Assembly (NCBI RefSeq): GCF_037975245.1
Contig: NC_092571.1
Location: 22,823,564 to 22,887,563 of the forward strand
From: Apostichopus japonicus
Taxonomy: Eukaryota > Echinodermata > Holothuroidea > Aspidochirotida > Stichopodidae
Reading direction: 5' to 3'
DNA length: 64,000 nt
The position numbers and the translations under genes are program-made. The notes beneath the pieces were generated by a model. It was not told where the DNA came from and ran no database searches. It saw only the letters and a program-made list of their open reading frames with translations. Positions 11,001 through 24,312 of the stretch are shown in pieces. The stretch's first letter is position 1. The number at the start of each line of letters is the position of its first letter.

Positions 11001-14000
11001 TGTAAATAACTTTCAACCGTAATGATTTGGAATAGATGAAAACAGGATGGTTAAAAATGGTATTGGCCGACTCCGTCTAGACAACTTAGTACTTCTTGTT
11101 AATGATGGCGTGGAATGTAACTTCTGAGTAGAGTGATACTGTACAGAGTTTCTATTCAAGTTGGCGTCACAATGAATACTTGTAGTAAAACAAAGAATTT
11201 TGCGAGAACAAGCAGTAATTACTTTAAAAAGTAAAAACAACTGATGTTTTTACTTCCAACTTTCGTATCTGATAATTGTACGGTCTACTGATTTTTTTTT
11301 GACAATTAGAAGAATAAGACAGATATATGGTTGGTTTGTATTTTCCATTGATGTTGTTTTGACTTCATATTTGTAACTGTGCTAGAGAGACTCCACTATG
11401 TTGTGGTGTAGTGTGTACAGTGTAAAACTTGACAAAAAATTGTAAATTTTTTCAAGAGTATTTTAGACAGCACGATTCTTTTGATAACTTTCCAATCATT
11501 AGTTCACAACATATATGTTTGTTTGTTGTTTTCTTTGAGGAAGTTTTCTTGTATGTGTATAGATGTATACTGTATAAATACTGTGCGTTGGTCGTACTTT
11601 GTCACAGTAGGTCTGTAATATGCACATTGCTTACAGTAAGTACTGTAGATACTGTACCCCACTGCATATTCAACTGGTATATAAAATATTACTGGCTAGT
11701 TCTCACCGTGGGGACCAGTAAACTGCTTCTCAAGTGTTTGTAATTTATTGCAATATTATATACAGTAGCTACCTCATATTTTGATACATGTACCAATTAT
11801 CATAACTCCTTCGTTTTCTGACTTTCTCTCCTTTGTCCCCTGTTTTCCCCTTTTAAGTAGTAATGTAATATATAAAATTTAAAATCTGAAGGTTTGGACA
11901 ATTTGAATAGTTGTAATGGTGATTGAACATGTCAAACAATAACCTATTATGTTCCCTTAGAGACAGGGACCATGCACAATAAAATTTGACAATTCACTTC
12001 TTTCGCTACCTGTGTCGGTCCCCTGTTAAAGGTGTTCCATGTTAAAAAGTTAGATTGGCTTAAAGTGCCTCTGGTTGAGATTGATATAGTTTGGGTTTAT
12101 GAAGCCTTAACCACATAAATTTTAACTGCACATTGGTGTAGTTGTGTCATCATAATGTCCCACAAAATGTTTGTAATTTATAAGTCTTGCCTTGCCATTC
12201 AATTTAAAAGAGAATTAATTTTTGTTGTTATGTCAATCCATTTCACAGGGAATTTAATTTTGTGCGCGCATTTTATGTAGCAGTGTTGAGGTTTAGTTTT
12301 TTAATAAAACTTTGCTATATATATGGTCCTGTGCAGAAAGGCAGATATAAAAATTGATACAGGTACGTCACATTACGCTACAGTAATGTACCAGGTAAAT
12401 TATTTTCTTGGGTTAATCACCAACGTAACCCTCAGTGACTCAATACTGTTGGTTACATCGGTCAATTAGCATTTCGGTAATAAACCTTGCCCAAAATCTT
12501 TAGTTTGGCTTGTACTGTACATGACCACGATTTAAGTCGGTTGCTTAAATACTTCATTAATAAACTAAACCGCCGAGGGAAGAATTAAAACAAAGAGAAG
12601 AATGAAAGAAAGACAACAAAAAGAAGAACAGAGGAAGGGAAAAAAAAAACATGATCATTTGTTTGTCAGGAAAGTAAGCTGGGAAAAAGTAGATTAAACT
12701 TCAGAAGATAACATGATGTACTGTATCTATGGGCTTGATGACTGAGGTATTACATGCTGTTTGACCCAAAGGAATATTGAATCAACACTATACCACCAAT
12801 GTCTGTTTCTATTTGAATATCGGTTCCTCTCTGTCTAAACCTTAATCCTTTTGTTGCTCTTTTGGCTGCGAGCATCTATATCCACCATACTACAGCTGTA
12901 ATTCATCACACATATAGATTTGTCACTCTCTGTGTTGTATAGTTATAACTAAGCCTCTCAGAACATTTAGTCTAGAGAGCTTAGAACTCCACCTAAGTTT
13001 TAGTACTTTAAGCCCGACCAGCTTGCTTAAGGAAACAAGTCTTGCATAACTGTGTCAATTCAAGATTGGCTTGCAAACTCAGGGGCCTGGAATGTTTTTT
13101 TTTGTCATCCGTGGAGTGCCATAGATTCTGTTTAGAAAATTAGATTAATTGGGGTCCCCTCCTTTGATAGTAAATTAGCTGCATTTTTACTGTATAGGAA
13201 GTCTGAGAAGAATCCAGGCATGCAGTGAGATAAATTGTCTGCAGTACTGGAGGGTTGGCTGGGCAAAGAGAAATAAATTGTATACCACCTACAGCAAGTT
13301 GAAACAAACTTTATAAATTAAAGAGCTCCGAAGTTATCATACATTGCTATTGGATAAATAGGCAGCTTGCATTATGTGTATAATCTGTGGCAATGACCTT
13401 TCCTTGTAAGAGCTTGGCCTAATTATTGTAATACAAAACAATTTTTTTTTCTTGGCAGCACTGAATGATTCGTTAATACAGAGCTACAGTATATACTGTT
13501 TTACTTTTCTGTTTTCTCTTTAAAACCTTTGAAGAAGTGAAACAATTTTTCTCAAGCCCACTTGTGTACAATAAAATGTAAATTATTAATGTAGAAAGCA
13601 GATAAAGTAATAAGTACAGTATGACCATTTGATTTATAGCAAATAGATTATTCACAAAAAGTTATTTAATCCCCCCCCCCAAGAAAGCAAATAATGAACA
13701 CATACAGTTTATGCATTACAAAACTGTACCTTAACATTTGAGAATTAAGTGAACAGACGAAGAACCAGAGACAGTCTGTTTTGTGGTAAGGTTGCTGCTG
13801 TTGAATAGAGCCATGAGAGCTGCACCTTTGAAACATTACAGCCGTACAGTAATAATATGTTGTAAGTTTACCTACAGCAGAGTGTAGGCTTCAAGTTGAT
13901 TTTGTTGCAAAGGTGAAGGGGAGGAAGAGGGGATGTGGGGGGTGGGGGGAGGTGGTTGGGATAAGGGTGAATTCATGATCCTTTTTGTGCCACAGATATG

Positions 14001-15092
14001 AGTGGTAATAATACTGACAAATTATTCTACAACAAGTGCTACAGTCTCTTACTGTACAGTATGTAATCTGGAAGCAGTTTGTATGAAAAAAAAACTTTCA
14101 AATAGTTATCAAGGATTTAACATAGTGAATATATAAAGGAAATTACTAAACCAGGTGGGAGATATTACTATATAGGCAAATTATGATGTATGTGTTTGTA
14201 GATGAACTTTTGCTTTCTAGGGCACATGTAAGTGGAGAGAGGAAAAGAGAGAGAGAGAGGTGGAGAGAGCGATCTGTCTTCATTTTGGAAGGAAATTGTT
14301 CATGAATGTGGAAGAGGAAGGGCTTTTAGATATATATCCTTTCAAGGTTTTATCATAGAAGAGTATTTACTGACTGACCCAAACCCATGAGAACCTTTTC
14401 CTTAATTTGTTTACTTTCAAAATATGGATCTTTTAAAGACAGACAGCAGGTATTTGCCCTCCTTTTGTCCTAGGGGCTTACAGGATAAATATGCTGAGAA
14501 AAGTATGAATTGGTAGCTCACTGTACGTCTCCACGCCTAATGCCCGAAATAATATGTTCAATATTAAATTGATATAAAAATGTAGAGCAGTGTCAAATAG
14601 CGTCAGATTCCCCCACATTTGGTCTGACTGTGGTTGCTTCATTGCGGATGGCTGCTTTTCCTTTCTCTGCCCTCTCAATTAGCGGACGATGATGTAGGTC
14701 GACCCACTTACCCCCTTACCCCACCATGTCCTTCACCTGTTTAATTTAAAGCAGCATTTTGCGTTTGGTCGCCGTTTTCTACTTTTTTGACATGTCCAAG
14801 TTTTTTACATATATATCAATCACAAAACAGCAAACTAAGATGTTAGCCAAGTTTTTCCCTGCCAACAACATTAATTAGCGAGACATTAAGGATATTTGCA
14901 GATAATGAGAAAAGTGTCCACGACAAATTCAACATTTAAATTTAATCGCATACAATTCCCCCAAACCCACTAGTTTGAATTCAACCAATCAGAGATGCAG
15001 GTTTAGTTATATGAGCCGTTGGCTAAAAAATAGATTCAAGACTTTGTGTTGGTACAACCTGGGAGTTGTTATGGAACTTGTTATGGTTGCCC
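8005..15092. other. Intronic stretch, no exon seen
   Basis: AT-rich, with stops in every frame. Contents noted: ATT-rich repeat (about 8693-8718), short TA run (about 9989-10002), C-rich stretch (10440-10545), purine stretch (12580-12650), C10 tract (13671-13680), G-rich stretch (13917-13965) and GA repeat (14238-14270). A textbook donor CAG|GTAAGT at 9416-9424 follows a possible acceptor ending near 9372, but the ~46 bp between them has stops in all three frames. TACTGTAC-type words are frequent from about 9000 onward. Confidence 0.6.
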
Positions 15093-15115
15093 AAAAAAAA
15101 AAAAAAAAAAAAAAA
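15093..15115 (+). repeat. Poly(A) tract, 23 A
   Basis: Uninterrupted A23. No retroposon body with a target duplication could be recognised next to it. Confidence 0.9.
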
Positions 15116-15636
15116 CGGTAATTAAATAATGAGCATTAATTGAACAGTTTCAAGTTTTTTATAGTTTGTTTGTTGTTAGGTGAGCAGAGCTGCCTTTCTG
15201 CTCTCCACCAGTCTCCAGATATTAATAATTTGCTTATCTTTAATGATGTTCACTTGCAATATATTCAAAACAGCTTACAGGAAATTACAGCAAAAAACAA
15301 TTTTAAGTGCATTTCAAATTTTGCATAGCGGTTTCGAAGGCTGTGAACTATTGCTCAAGAAACCAAATAGTAGTATGGTTCCTGTGTACAGCAGCTGCGA
15401 TGCATCTTACAAAATTACCCAGGAAGTTCTCAAAGGAGGTTCCCCTGAAAATTAAAATCGTAGTGTTCTTGGAAAGAGTAAATTGCCTACTGATAAACAT
15501 CATAATAAGAAGATATTTAAAAAAACAGATCAAAAATTGATAATTATCAGATATGTTGACAATTCAGCACTTGATCCATTCCAAAACAAACATCCCCTCT
15601 TCCTCTTCCTCTCCCCTTATCCTTGCCCGTGAGAAC

Positions 15637-15992
15637 CAGGCGCGTAGCCAGGAATTTGCCAAGGGAGGGGCGAACCTATAGGCAAAATACCAGAGCCGTA
15701 GATTCTGCATTGAAAGAGTATCTGCATTCTGCATTGATTCTGCAGAGATTCTGCATTGATTCTGCATCTAAGAGTAGCGCCACCATGAGTTGGCGCTACA
15801 CGTACAGTACAAGAAAATTTTGGCTGAAAATGCCTCCCAGATCGCTGGAAATGGCACTTCCCAGGCCTTGTAAGCTACATCTAAGCTTGAAATTACTAGT
15901 GATATCATAAAAACATACCAAAAAAAAAAAAAAAAAAAAATGCTCAAGGAAGGGGGCGGTTGCCCCCTTCGCCCCCTTTGGCTATGCACCTG
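15637..15992. mobile_element. Short hAT-type MITE (356 bp), complete
   Basis: The ends are CAGGCGCGTAGCCA and, from the other side, CAGGTGCATAGCCA. They are flanked by a perfect 8-bp target duplication GTGAGAAC (15629-15636 and 15993-16000). There is no coding capacity. Inside are ATTCTGC-type repeats (15705-15768), a stem-loop at 15777-15796 and an A21 tract (15920-15940). The internal block from about 15777 to 15885 is clearly related to that of the element at 52470-52857, in the same orientation. Confidence 0.85.
15705..15768 (+). repeat. ATTCTGC/TGCATTG microsatellite
   Basis: Imperfect repeats of ATTCTGCATTG occupy this stretch inside the MITE. They give Met-Gln-Asn-like peptides on the opposite strand that are not genuine protein. 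Confidence 0.8.
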
Positions 15993-16000
15993 GTGAGAAC

Positions 16001-19000
16001 TAAGAGAATGAAATACTGTACGGTCGAGGGATGATTTACTGTTGAGGGAATTACATACTGGACTGTACATGAAGTAATCTTGGTTCCTTCAACTTGCAGT
16101 TCTAACCTGTCTTCAGTTGATCATGTTTTGTGGGCTCCTGCAACAGCAAACTGCAAATGTTGGCTAAAAAGATGGCTTGGTTAATTTGATGACATTTTGA
16201 GTGCCTCTCAATAAAAAAAAAAGAATAAAAAAGAGGATATGAAAAAAAGACTTGAAAACTGTCAGTTTCAGTCAGATACTGTACTTGCATGATGTTAGTA
16301 AAAAAACAATTTGTGAGCTTGTGGCAATTCTATGATGTGTGTAGACTTGCTTCAAGTCTTTCGCTGATGATACTGAAAAAAGTTGGCCTCATATCGTATC
16401 AGTTTGTATTCTATAGATCACATCTGGTGTATAGTAAGTAGTAGGTACTGTATGAGGTGCCTCACAATGAAGGAGAAAAAAAAAAAAGGGTAATAAAAGA
16501 CAAGAAGATGTCTGTTAGGACAAAGTGGTAAATTCTGGTTTGTAGGCTAGGCTTAGCTAGCATATTAATAGAGAATGGTGGGTATTTGACACCCTACCAG
16601 TTCAGTTTCAGAAACCAGTTCCAACCGGAGTATAGAGTAGATCAGTGAAGAATGGGTCAAACAAATTGCGTGGGAAATATTTCAAAACCATGGCGGCGTG
16701 CGTGCGTATACGGGAAGAATATGAAGCAGGAATTACTCTACGTACACTATCTATATAGTTATAGTCAGCACCATAATCTCCTTAACAACCTGTTTGGTTC
16801 CTGGATTTGGTTTCTGTGGTAAAGAACTGCGACATCACAATGGAGGAAACAAAGGCTTCATCTTTTCCTATGCCACTGACCTCAGGATGCTGTTCAGACT
16901 TTCAGGAAAATATTGACTTCTGTCAGTTCCCATGACAGATAGAGAACTCTCAAAAGTATGGCTTTGGCATGTGAAGTTAAAAAATCCAAGCTTTTTAGTC
17001 GGTCTATTTAGCAACCGAAAATAGTACGTACAATGTTCTTGGGCCCAGGCATTACAACCGGATTGGAATGGATCATTTGAACATAGAAATGATTTCATAT
17101 CATTGGTTTAAAATTAAAACACATGTATGCAATCTCCATCACACACAACTATATAGCCCTTCTGAAAATCACTGACTAACTATTGGTTGGACCATATATA
17201 TTTGCCAGGGTATGTTAGTCAACAGACTCAACTTTATCCAGTTGCGAATGAACTTGTTTGATGGTAATTTTAGATCTATACAACACAAAATTAGCAAGGA
17301 ATAGTAATATTTTTGTCGGAATGTTTTTGAATTTATGACATAATATTTAAAATATTGTGTGTAACAGTTTCGTCCAAAAGAGTAATGCGGAATGAAATAT
17401 TAGAACCAGGAAGAGGCAGTGAAATGGGGGGGGGGGGGGAATTGGGGGGATGGGGGGAACTGGGGGAATTGGGGGAGGAAGAGGGATGGGATGTAGGTCG
17501 ATAGTAAAAAGGGATAGGTGGAGCAGATGAAGAAGAAAGTATTCCAAGCAATTCAGAGTACCTTAAGTTGTTCCTATTTATGGATATTGATAATTTGATT
17601 GCCCTAAAGATCTAGGACATTCTGTGGCATGATTAGGTTTTTGCATTCTGTGAACGGCGTCTTTTCTAAAAACTCATTAAAGTTTGTGTGAATAGTGGAT
17701 GCGCGGTTGGGATGTCCCTGAGGCCCAAATGTTTATTCACTGTATTTGAACAGACAGTTTCGAACTAGGTTAAGTAGCTTCCCGATGACCAGAACATGTA
17801 TATAGGTATATATCCTCAAAGAAGTTCTACAGAGTATAATATCTTCTTATAAATGCTCCTTTTGGGTTGCAGAGGTTGCCCATTGATGGCACAAACATTT
17901 GTAGAGCATGATACCCCAATGATACTGTGAGTACAGTGGATACAGTACTTTTACTCAAATTATGATCATCCTGGTCGTCGAGGGTGAGGATGCAGTTTGG
18001 AGTCCTGAGGTAATGAGAACTGAGTTATCAGAATGGGGTATTGAACTATAACAGGTCAAGAAAAGATAGGGTCAAAGGTTATCCCATTGCAAATGCTTTA
18101 TATTACCTAGAAAATTTTAAAGATCTATCACTTTGTAGTTAATACCCAAACCTGTGAGGTTGTGAGGAATGAAGGTCGGAATTTCTGCCCCTCCCCCACC
18201 CCCCTTCCCCAAAAGAAAAAGAAGAAAAACGGAGGGAGATAATTTTTTTTTAAGAGTGATAGAGAAAACTCAAAAATATTAAGAGCAGCAACTTAAAATC
18301 AAGCATAGTCACATGATCCGTTCCAGCCAAAGCATTGAGTTCTCTTTTACAAGTACAATATTGCATTGTTACAGGTCTGTACTCCTACTCTCCTCATAAT
18401 ATTGTACTCATACCCATAGGGGGGGGGGGGGATTAGTGGAGAACCCAGACAGTTTATGTGAAACAACTCCTGCTTTGGACAGCATCAAATATTTTATAGG
18501 AATATTTCAGACACTCAGCTTCTCAGAAATATTTCTCCACCCATTCAAAGTGTCACGTCATAAATTTTGCCTGTCGTTATTATTATGATATTTTCTCTCC
18601 AGTTTTGATACTTTTTCATGACTTCTGCAAGCTGACAGATATCTTTTTTTTCTGGAGATGAATTACAGAATCCTCATACCATTAAATTCTCCAGTTACGT
18701 TATTTTTGCCCAAATTTGACGCCAGGTGATATGTGAACTGACCAGGGTTAAAATCATTTGATCAGGAGTTTCTAAAAGGCAGAGGAATTCCAGAACTGTG
18801 AATGATGTTTTCTGAATCTAGGCCAATGTGTACATTTGATATTGACATAAAAAGTTCTTCCACTGTTTCAATTAGTCACAAAATTGGTCATTTCATCTCT
18901 TAGTTTACCTAAGAGACCCTTCCAGGTATAAGTGGAAAGATGATTATCGTTAGTACTGTGTCTTCATCGGGGGGGGGGGGGTGTGCGGGCGTCTTCTCTT

Positions 19001-20325
19001 TCATTGATGGAGGGTAATGACATTCCTCGTGAGACATTGCACCATCAATTATTCTTTTATAATAAATGTCTCGCTAACAAGAGACACCTGTAAAAAATAA
19101 CATCCATGCTGTAGTAATCTTCTATTTAATGGACTTCTGTATGCAGTGGTTTTGGCAATATGCTAGACGGACCAATTATGGCCAGAGTAGAGATCTGAAC
19201 TGTCGTTGTGTTGAGATGTGATTGCGTTAATTTTACCACGCATACATGCTTCTCTCTCCTACCTGTCTCCATTCTACTGCTGCACTTTCTTATCTACCCA
19301 AGCCGGCAAAATTTGATAATATTTAATCAGTTATGAAGACCAACCCTATAGCTGTTAACTCTCTTCTGATATGGAATGGGAAGAATGTGTGAGGGGAGGG
19401 GGGGCAAGGTGCAGAGGGTGGTGGGGTGGGGGAGGATGGTGGAATGGAAGAATTGTGTTGTCATAAATTTGACAGTGTCATCTACATATCTAGGCAACAG
19501 CTTAAAGAACATTCAGAAATTTTTTGATCTGACTTAATTAGTGTCATCCTTCTACTTTAGAAATTCACACTAGAGAGTTTTAGAGCTCCTTCTGAATGTG
19601 TGAGAGCACTTTCAACTGTGAATTACACCTTTAATGCAAGTTTGAAATAAAAGGGAAAAAGAAAATCACAAAATTAGAAAATGTTTGTTAAATAGTATAT
19701 TTCCATGTTGGGTATAGAATACTACATTTTATAATATGATGTTCATGTTTTGCAGCATTGTGAAATGAAAGTATTGTACATAACACAATCTGTTCGGTAC
19801 ATGAATCATTCCAAAAGTGGACCTTAGGGTGGGATTAAAATTGATATTCATGTCAGCCAAAACTAAACTTCATAGTCTTGATGGGGTCATATATATGACT
19901 AAATGTGCATGCATGTTCTGTACAAAAATTTAACAAATGTAGCAACTTTGTAGGCTCTTCACTATGTTTTATATTTAAAATTAATATATACTCACTGTGT
20001 ACAAAAACTGCTATTTGTAAACCTTTGCACTTGTATGGCATTTTGTCCATTTTGAATTTTGTGATGCGATTCCGGACACATTATTCCCTGTGTATACACA
20101 CTTGTGCATTAAAAATTCAACTTGTATTTAGAGGGTCAAAGGTCATATTCATAAAGTTTGGTTAAAATTTGTAAGCTTCTACATTAAAACATCATAATCT
20201 TTTACTTAACAGTGGTTAAACAGGTTCAATAGCATTTATGGTGAAAGGATGAATAAACTAAATTTGATCAAAACTTGCAGTGTGTCATATGCTACAATTA
20301 CAATATTGCATAAGCAAAGGAATTG
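16001..20325. other. Intronic stretch, no exon seen
   Basis: Non-coding. G14 (17426-17439), G13 (18419-18431) and G13 (18969-18981) tracts, with a G-rich minisatellite-like stretch at 17400-17510 (GGGGGAATT/GGGGGGATG units) and another at 19390-19445. A fragment at about 19251-19300 (CCTACCTGTCTCC) faintly resembles the ~145-bp repeat family described at 22722. Confidence 0.55.
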
Positions 20326-20329
20326 TATA

Positions 20330-21422
20330 TGTTACGTTGGAATGCGAGAGGTCTCGATAATTAATTTTAACGAGACACAAGCCTGGGTTCGTTTCCGTAA
20401 GGAACACAGACAAATTGACGAGTCTAGAGATTTTAAATGAAACGTAAACTATATTGAACAATGGATTTCGAACCAACAACAACAAGTGGTAATTACAAAT
20501 ATATAGAAAATTACTCACAAACTTAACAAGATAGGATACACTTTAAAACACGTTGGTCTCTTCCAACGGCGATATCCCTCAGCGGCCACGACCTTGATGA
20601 CGACGATTCTCGGTCCGTTGTACCGCAAAATTCACTGGTCCTCGACGAAGTTTCTCGCGATCCCAGAAACAGCAGTCACCTTCTTTCCGGCGATGCTCCA
20701 AAATAGAAGACGGACTTCCAGCCACAATAGAGTGAAGCACAAGTCGAACTTCTCGCCGACTAAATATTACCAGAGTCAGTCCAAAATCAGCTTTATAGCC
20801 ACCAACTCCTGGCGTAACGAACTTCCTCAACGGAGACAGAAATTCTTCACCTCCGAAATAAAGACTGGAAAACTGTATTTTCACAGCAAAGTCCTCTTCA
20901 AACTTCTGAATGGAAGTGTAGAATCAATCTTAGTATCGATATCTCAATCCCTCAGAAACTACTGGTAGTTGAGCACTGACGATATATAGTAGAATGGGTC
21001 AATATTTGTCGTCGCTTGTATTCGTTCAGAAACTGAGAAACTCTCCGATCTGGGCGGGTTTATATACGATTCGCCATGTCAAGAATCATCTAGATCTTTC
21101 TCGATACACCTGAGTAACAACGCGACCCGGTTTCTCTATTCTTGGAAGTCCTTTGCATCGCTCGCGAACATTCCAGAGAATCCACGAAGATGTGTACAGC
21201 TTACACGCGATCTCACGTAAACCGACGTTAACCCGAGACCAGCGCGTCATCATAAGGAATATACCAGAACAATCGTGTATTATAACATTCTGACACGGTA
21301 ACCCGACCTAATTTCTCAAATACTGATTTATCACGTAGGCAATTTCAATTACTCTCCACATTATAACATTAGGTTTCTCACTAGCAGTGACTAGCGTTAG
21401 GCTACAATGGGCCCTCGTAACA
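20330..21422. mobile_element. Probable solo LTR of a Gypsy-like retrotransposon
   Basis: A 1093-bp block starts TGTTACG and ends CGTAACA, a perfect 7-bp terminal inversion of the TG...CA type common in Ty3/Gypsy LTRs. It is flanked on both sides by TATA (20326-20329 and 21423-21426), which can serve as a 4-bp target duplication but is self-complementary and therefore weak evidence. Inside, GC content is higher than in the flanks. The - strand carries a TATA box (complement of 21059-21066) and an upstream heat-shock-element-like array at 21161-21180. No primer-binding site or polypurine tract lies next to either end, so I read it as a solo LTR. Open frames inside it are not recognised and probably fortuitous. 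Orientation is unproven; - is favoured by the TATA box. Confidence 0.55.
21059..21180 (-). promoter_or_regulatory. Promoter-like cluster in the LTR: TATA box and heat-shock-element-like site
   Basis: On the - strand GTATATAAACCC (TATA at 21059-21066) lies about 100 bp downstream of the site whose + strand reads GCGAACATTCCAGAGAA (about 21164-21180), i.e. GAA-nn-TTC-nn-GAG pentamers as in heat-shock elements. If functional it would drive transcription antisense to the agrin-like gene. Confidence 0.35.
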
Positions 21423-21426
21423 TATA

Positions 21427-21461
21427 CTTGTTGCATTTTGGACAGGAACACTTCGTTCTGG

Positions 21462-21495
<34 letters not shown>

Positions 21496-22721
21496 AAACC
21501 AGGTCTGTTTCTATGTTTTCAAACTGAAATATATGGCTTGAAGGCATCAACGCGAAGTAACTTCCTGTACCCAGTACTGATCAAATTTAGGAATGTTACA
21601 ATGCGAGACATTGTTTAGCCTTGAGGACTGTATTCTATCAGGGAGTTGTTATGATTCTATATACTCACTGAAGTTTTTTGGCGACAATTACAGTCTCTTT
21701 CAGTGAACATTGGAAAAGTTAGAACTGTCTGTGTCTGTTTCAAACGTACATCAAACATTATCAAACCTCCAACAAACAAATTGTAACTAGTGACAGGATA
21801 ATAGCTAAAGGCCCTTTGTTTGTGGCTGGAAGATTTCAGGGCTTGTCTGGAAAAGAAGCATTTTTTGGCTATTGTGAAAACTTCTGTAGGAAAAGGGGTT
21901 TTGAATGGAATAGAAGATATTGGTGTCAGCTAACCCCTTGATTATAACCTTATGTTTGTTGTTTGCTCAGTGCAGTTCCACAGTGCCTTCAACATGATAA
22001 CATTAATGTTTTCAAACGCTTGAAACCGTCTCATTTTATTTTTATTGGTCTCTTTTTGGCAGCTTCTAGCCATGTAATGTACATTATATTACAGTTTGTA
22101 TAAAAGCTCTTTCTGATTTTGAAGTACTGAACATCTCACTTGGTTGGTTTTACTAAATTGTTGATATTACTATGTCACTGTATCGGCATCAATAAAAGGC
22201 TTACACAAAAACTGCTCCTTTAAAATAGAAAGGGCCTTGCAACTGTGATTTGATCTGAAGCACTTAAGGTAAAGATCATAAGGTCAAATACCATAAACTA
22301 TACAGATATTCTAGAGGGCATGAGATATCACTGTGTAGTTGTCAGTCCTAGCATATGGCTGATACCATGATGGGTGCTGTCCTAAGATGTAACTAGTTAA
22401 CTGTACAAAAAGATATACAGTCACCATGTAACAGCAGTATGGGCACTTGACACTTATATACATACCATTTAGAATCAATTAGCTTCCATTTCAAACTGGT
22501 ATGGCTTGACAATACTACGACTCTGTAGAAATTAGATTAGGGTAATCGTAAGAAACAAGATTCCATTAATCTCAAATAACTGCGGAGATAGGGAATTCAG
22601 AACATTTGTACGTCGTCCTAGAAGTAATGCCAGAAAACTGCAATTTGATCTTGCTTAGTGAAAGTTACCATTCCAAAAAGTAGCCAAATTGGGACACTAT
22701 TAAAGTACAGCCATTTTTGAC
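21427..22721. other. Intronic stretch with long poly(A)
   Basis: Begins shortly before an A28 tract (21467-21494). The rest is AT-rich without an open frame of interest. Confidence 0.6.
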
Positions 22722-22870
22722 TTTGCTCCTCGCTTACCTGTCTCCCCACAACCTTAGCACTTACTTCTCCTGTGTCTAGTATGAACTGGTAACATTTTAA
22801 CAGTGTGCCTCTATGGCCGGACCCCTTTGGTCAATGCCCTTCCTTCTCATTCTACCACCCAAAGTGTCTA
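22722..22870 (+). repeat. Dispersed ~145-bp repeat, copy 1
   Basis: Starts TTTGCTCCTCGCTTACCTGT and ends CCAAAGTGTCTA. The shared core includes GTGTCTAGTATG, CTGGTAA and TTTTAACAGTGTG, plus CATTCTACCACCC near the end. It is clearly homologous along its length to copies at 27111 and 36476 in the same orientation. The family is not one I can name. No terminal inverted repeats or target duplications are obvious, so it may be a SINE fragment or part of a larger element. Confidence 0.75.
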
Positions 22871-23240
22871 GATGTCCTTTTTGTGTTGGAATTTTATTTT
22901 ATCTTCAATTCGTTTGGAACTGTGTGTTATCAGACCTTTTCCACCTATTGGAAACAGCCAGTTGGTTGCATACACAATTACGGTAATAAATTGCTATATA
23001 TTATAACAATATGCAGAACTGTGTATCAATCTGTAGCATGCACTGGTTTACACAGAATCTTTAGTAAGTCTTTCTATTTTAATATTTTTGTGAGGAAACA
23101 CATTCACAAACCTATAAGCTTGGGATCTACCTGATTTATATCTAGATGCTGTGGTGGTGAAGAGGCGGGTAGGTTTGCCCTTCTTCATAGTTATTGAGAC
23201 CAGATGAGATTTTGGGATATTTCCCTCGACTGTAATTTAT

Positions 23241-23330
23241 TTCACCCCTCACTTACCTGTCCCCTCATAGCAGCTGCACTACTTCTTTCTAGCAGTGCTG
23301 TGACTTTACTGCAACTGGTGAACTTTTCAG
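23241..23330 (+). repeat. Dispersed ~145-bp repeat, diverged partial copy
   Basis: CCCCTCACTTACCTGTCCCC followed by a GCACTACTTCT-like segment and AACTGGTGAAC matches the first half of the family at 22722 loosely. Homology is plausible but weak. Confidence 0.4.
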
Positions 23331-24275
23331 CTGTTCTTATTCCCTACCTGTGCAGTCTGTTCCACAGTGTTGAATTCTGTAGCCTGGGAATGATGGCAGA
23401 TGTTACCTCTAGTTTTTTGCCAAAGGCCAAAATTAGGTCAAGTTTAATGTTCTTCGTTTTATGCGTTCAGACTTCCTAAAAAACTTTATTTCGGAAACTG
23501 AAAGTAAAACTTGAAAACTAATCGTTGAAACCATTTCTGGTTCTGTTTCCCGTTGTTTGTCAGCATCCACACAGTCTGTATTATTTTTTTGGGAGATTTT
23601 TAGAGATTGAGGTTGTTTTTATAGGCCCTGATAAGCAAGAAGAATGTTCCCGAATAGAACGGTACTTTATCAATACAACAATCTGGTCGTTATCAGTTAA
23701 CTACAAATGTATTGTGTATATACTACTGTATATTAAGGGATCTAGGATATATGCTGTCAGGGTGAAAATGATCTTTATCTGTTTTTAAAGGATTCCCACA
23801 GTTACACAAATCATTTCAAGTCAGGACTACAAAAATGACAGAGATTTTGTTTCTTCTCTAAATGCCATTTCATTAACTAAATTGTAAGAGATAAGTACTA
23901 TGATTGTCACTATTAAATCTTTGTAGAATTCAATAAACGTTTATAAATGTTCTTGTGACTTTTGTAAACTATTAGTTTCTTTACTCCCTATTGTACTGCT
24001 AGTAGCTCTACAGTAGCCTCTTACATGTCTCCATTATAATTAAAAGTACTCTTGAATGGCTCGAAATTTTTTCACAAAGAGATTCTGGCTGTTTCTTGAA
24101 TGTAAAAAAGAAATAAAATGGGAAAACTTGGTACAAAGGAAAAAAAAAGAACATACCAGAAGACAATGTTACTGGTACAAAATTTTGCAACATTTTCCTC
24201 CAAAGTTTTACATTTGCATTACTAGTTTTTGCCTCAATTTGACCATTTATCAAGACTTGTCCAAACTTTGGTAGT

Positions 24276-24312
24276 GTTTACTCACCTGTCTCCTCACAAC
24301 CTCAGCACTATC
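24276..24312 (+). repeat. Dispersed ~145-bp repeat, 5' fragment
   Basis: CTCACCTGTCTCCTCACAAC then CTCAGCACTA matches the first ~35 bp of the family at 22722, 27111 and 36476 and then diverges. Confidence 0.55.

Noticed and set aside
20579-20968. Overlapping frames of 101 and 124 codons on opposite strands
   Set aside because: They lie inside the probable solo LTR, have no recognisable domain, and the minus frame lacks an ATG start. Better explained by the higher GC content there.
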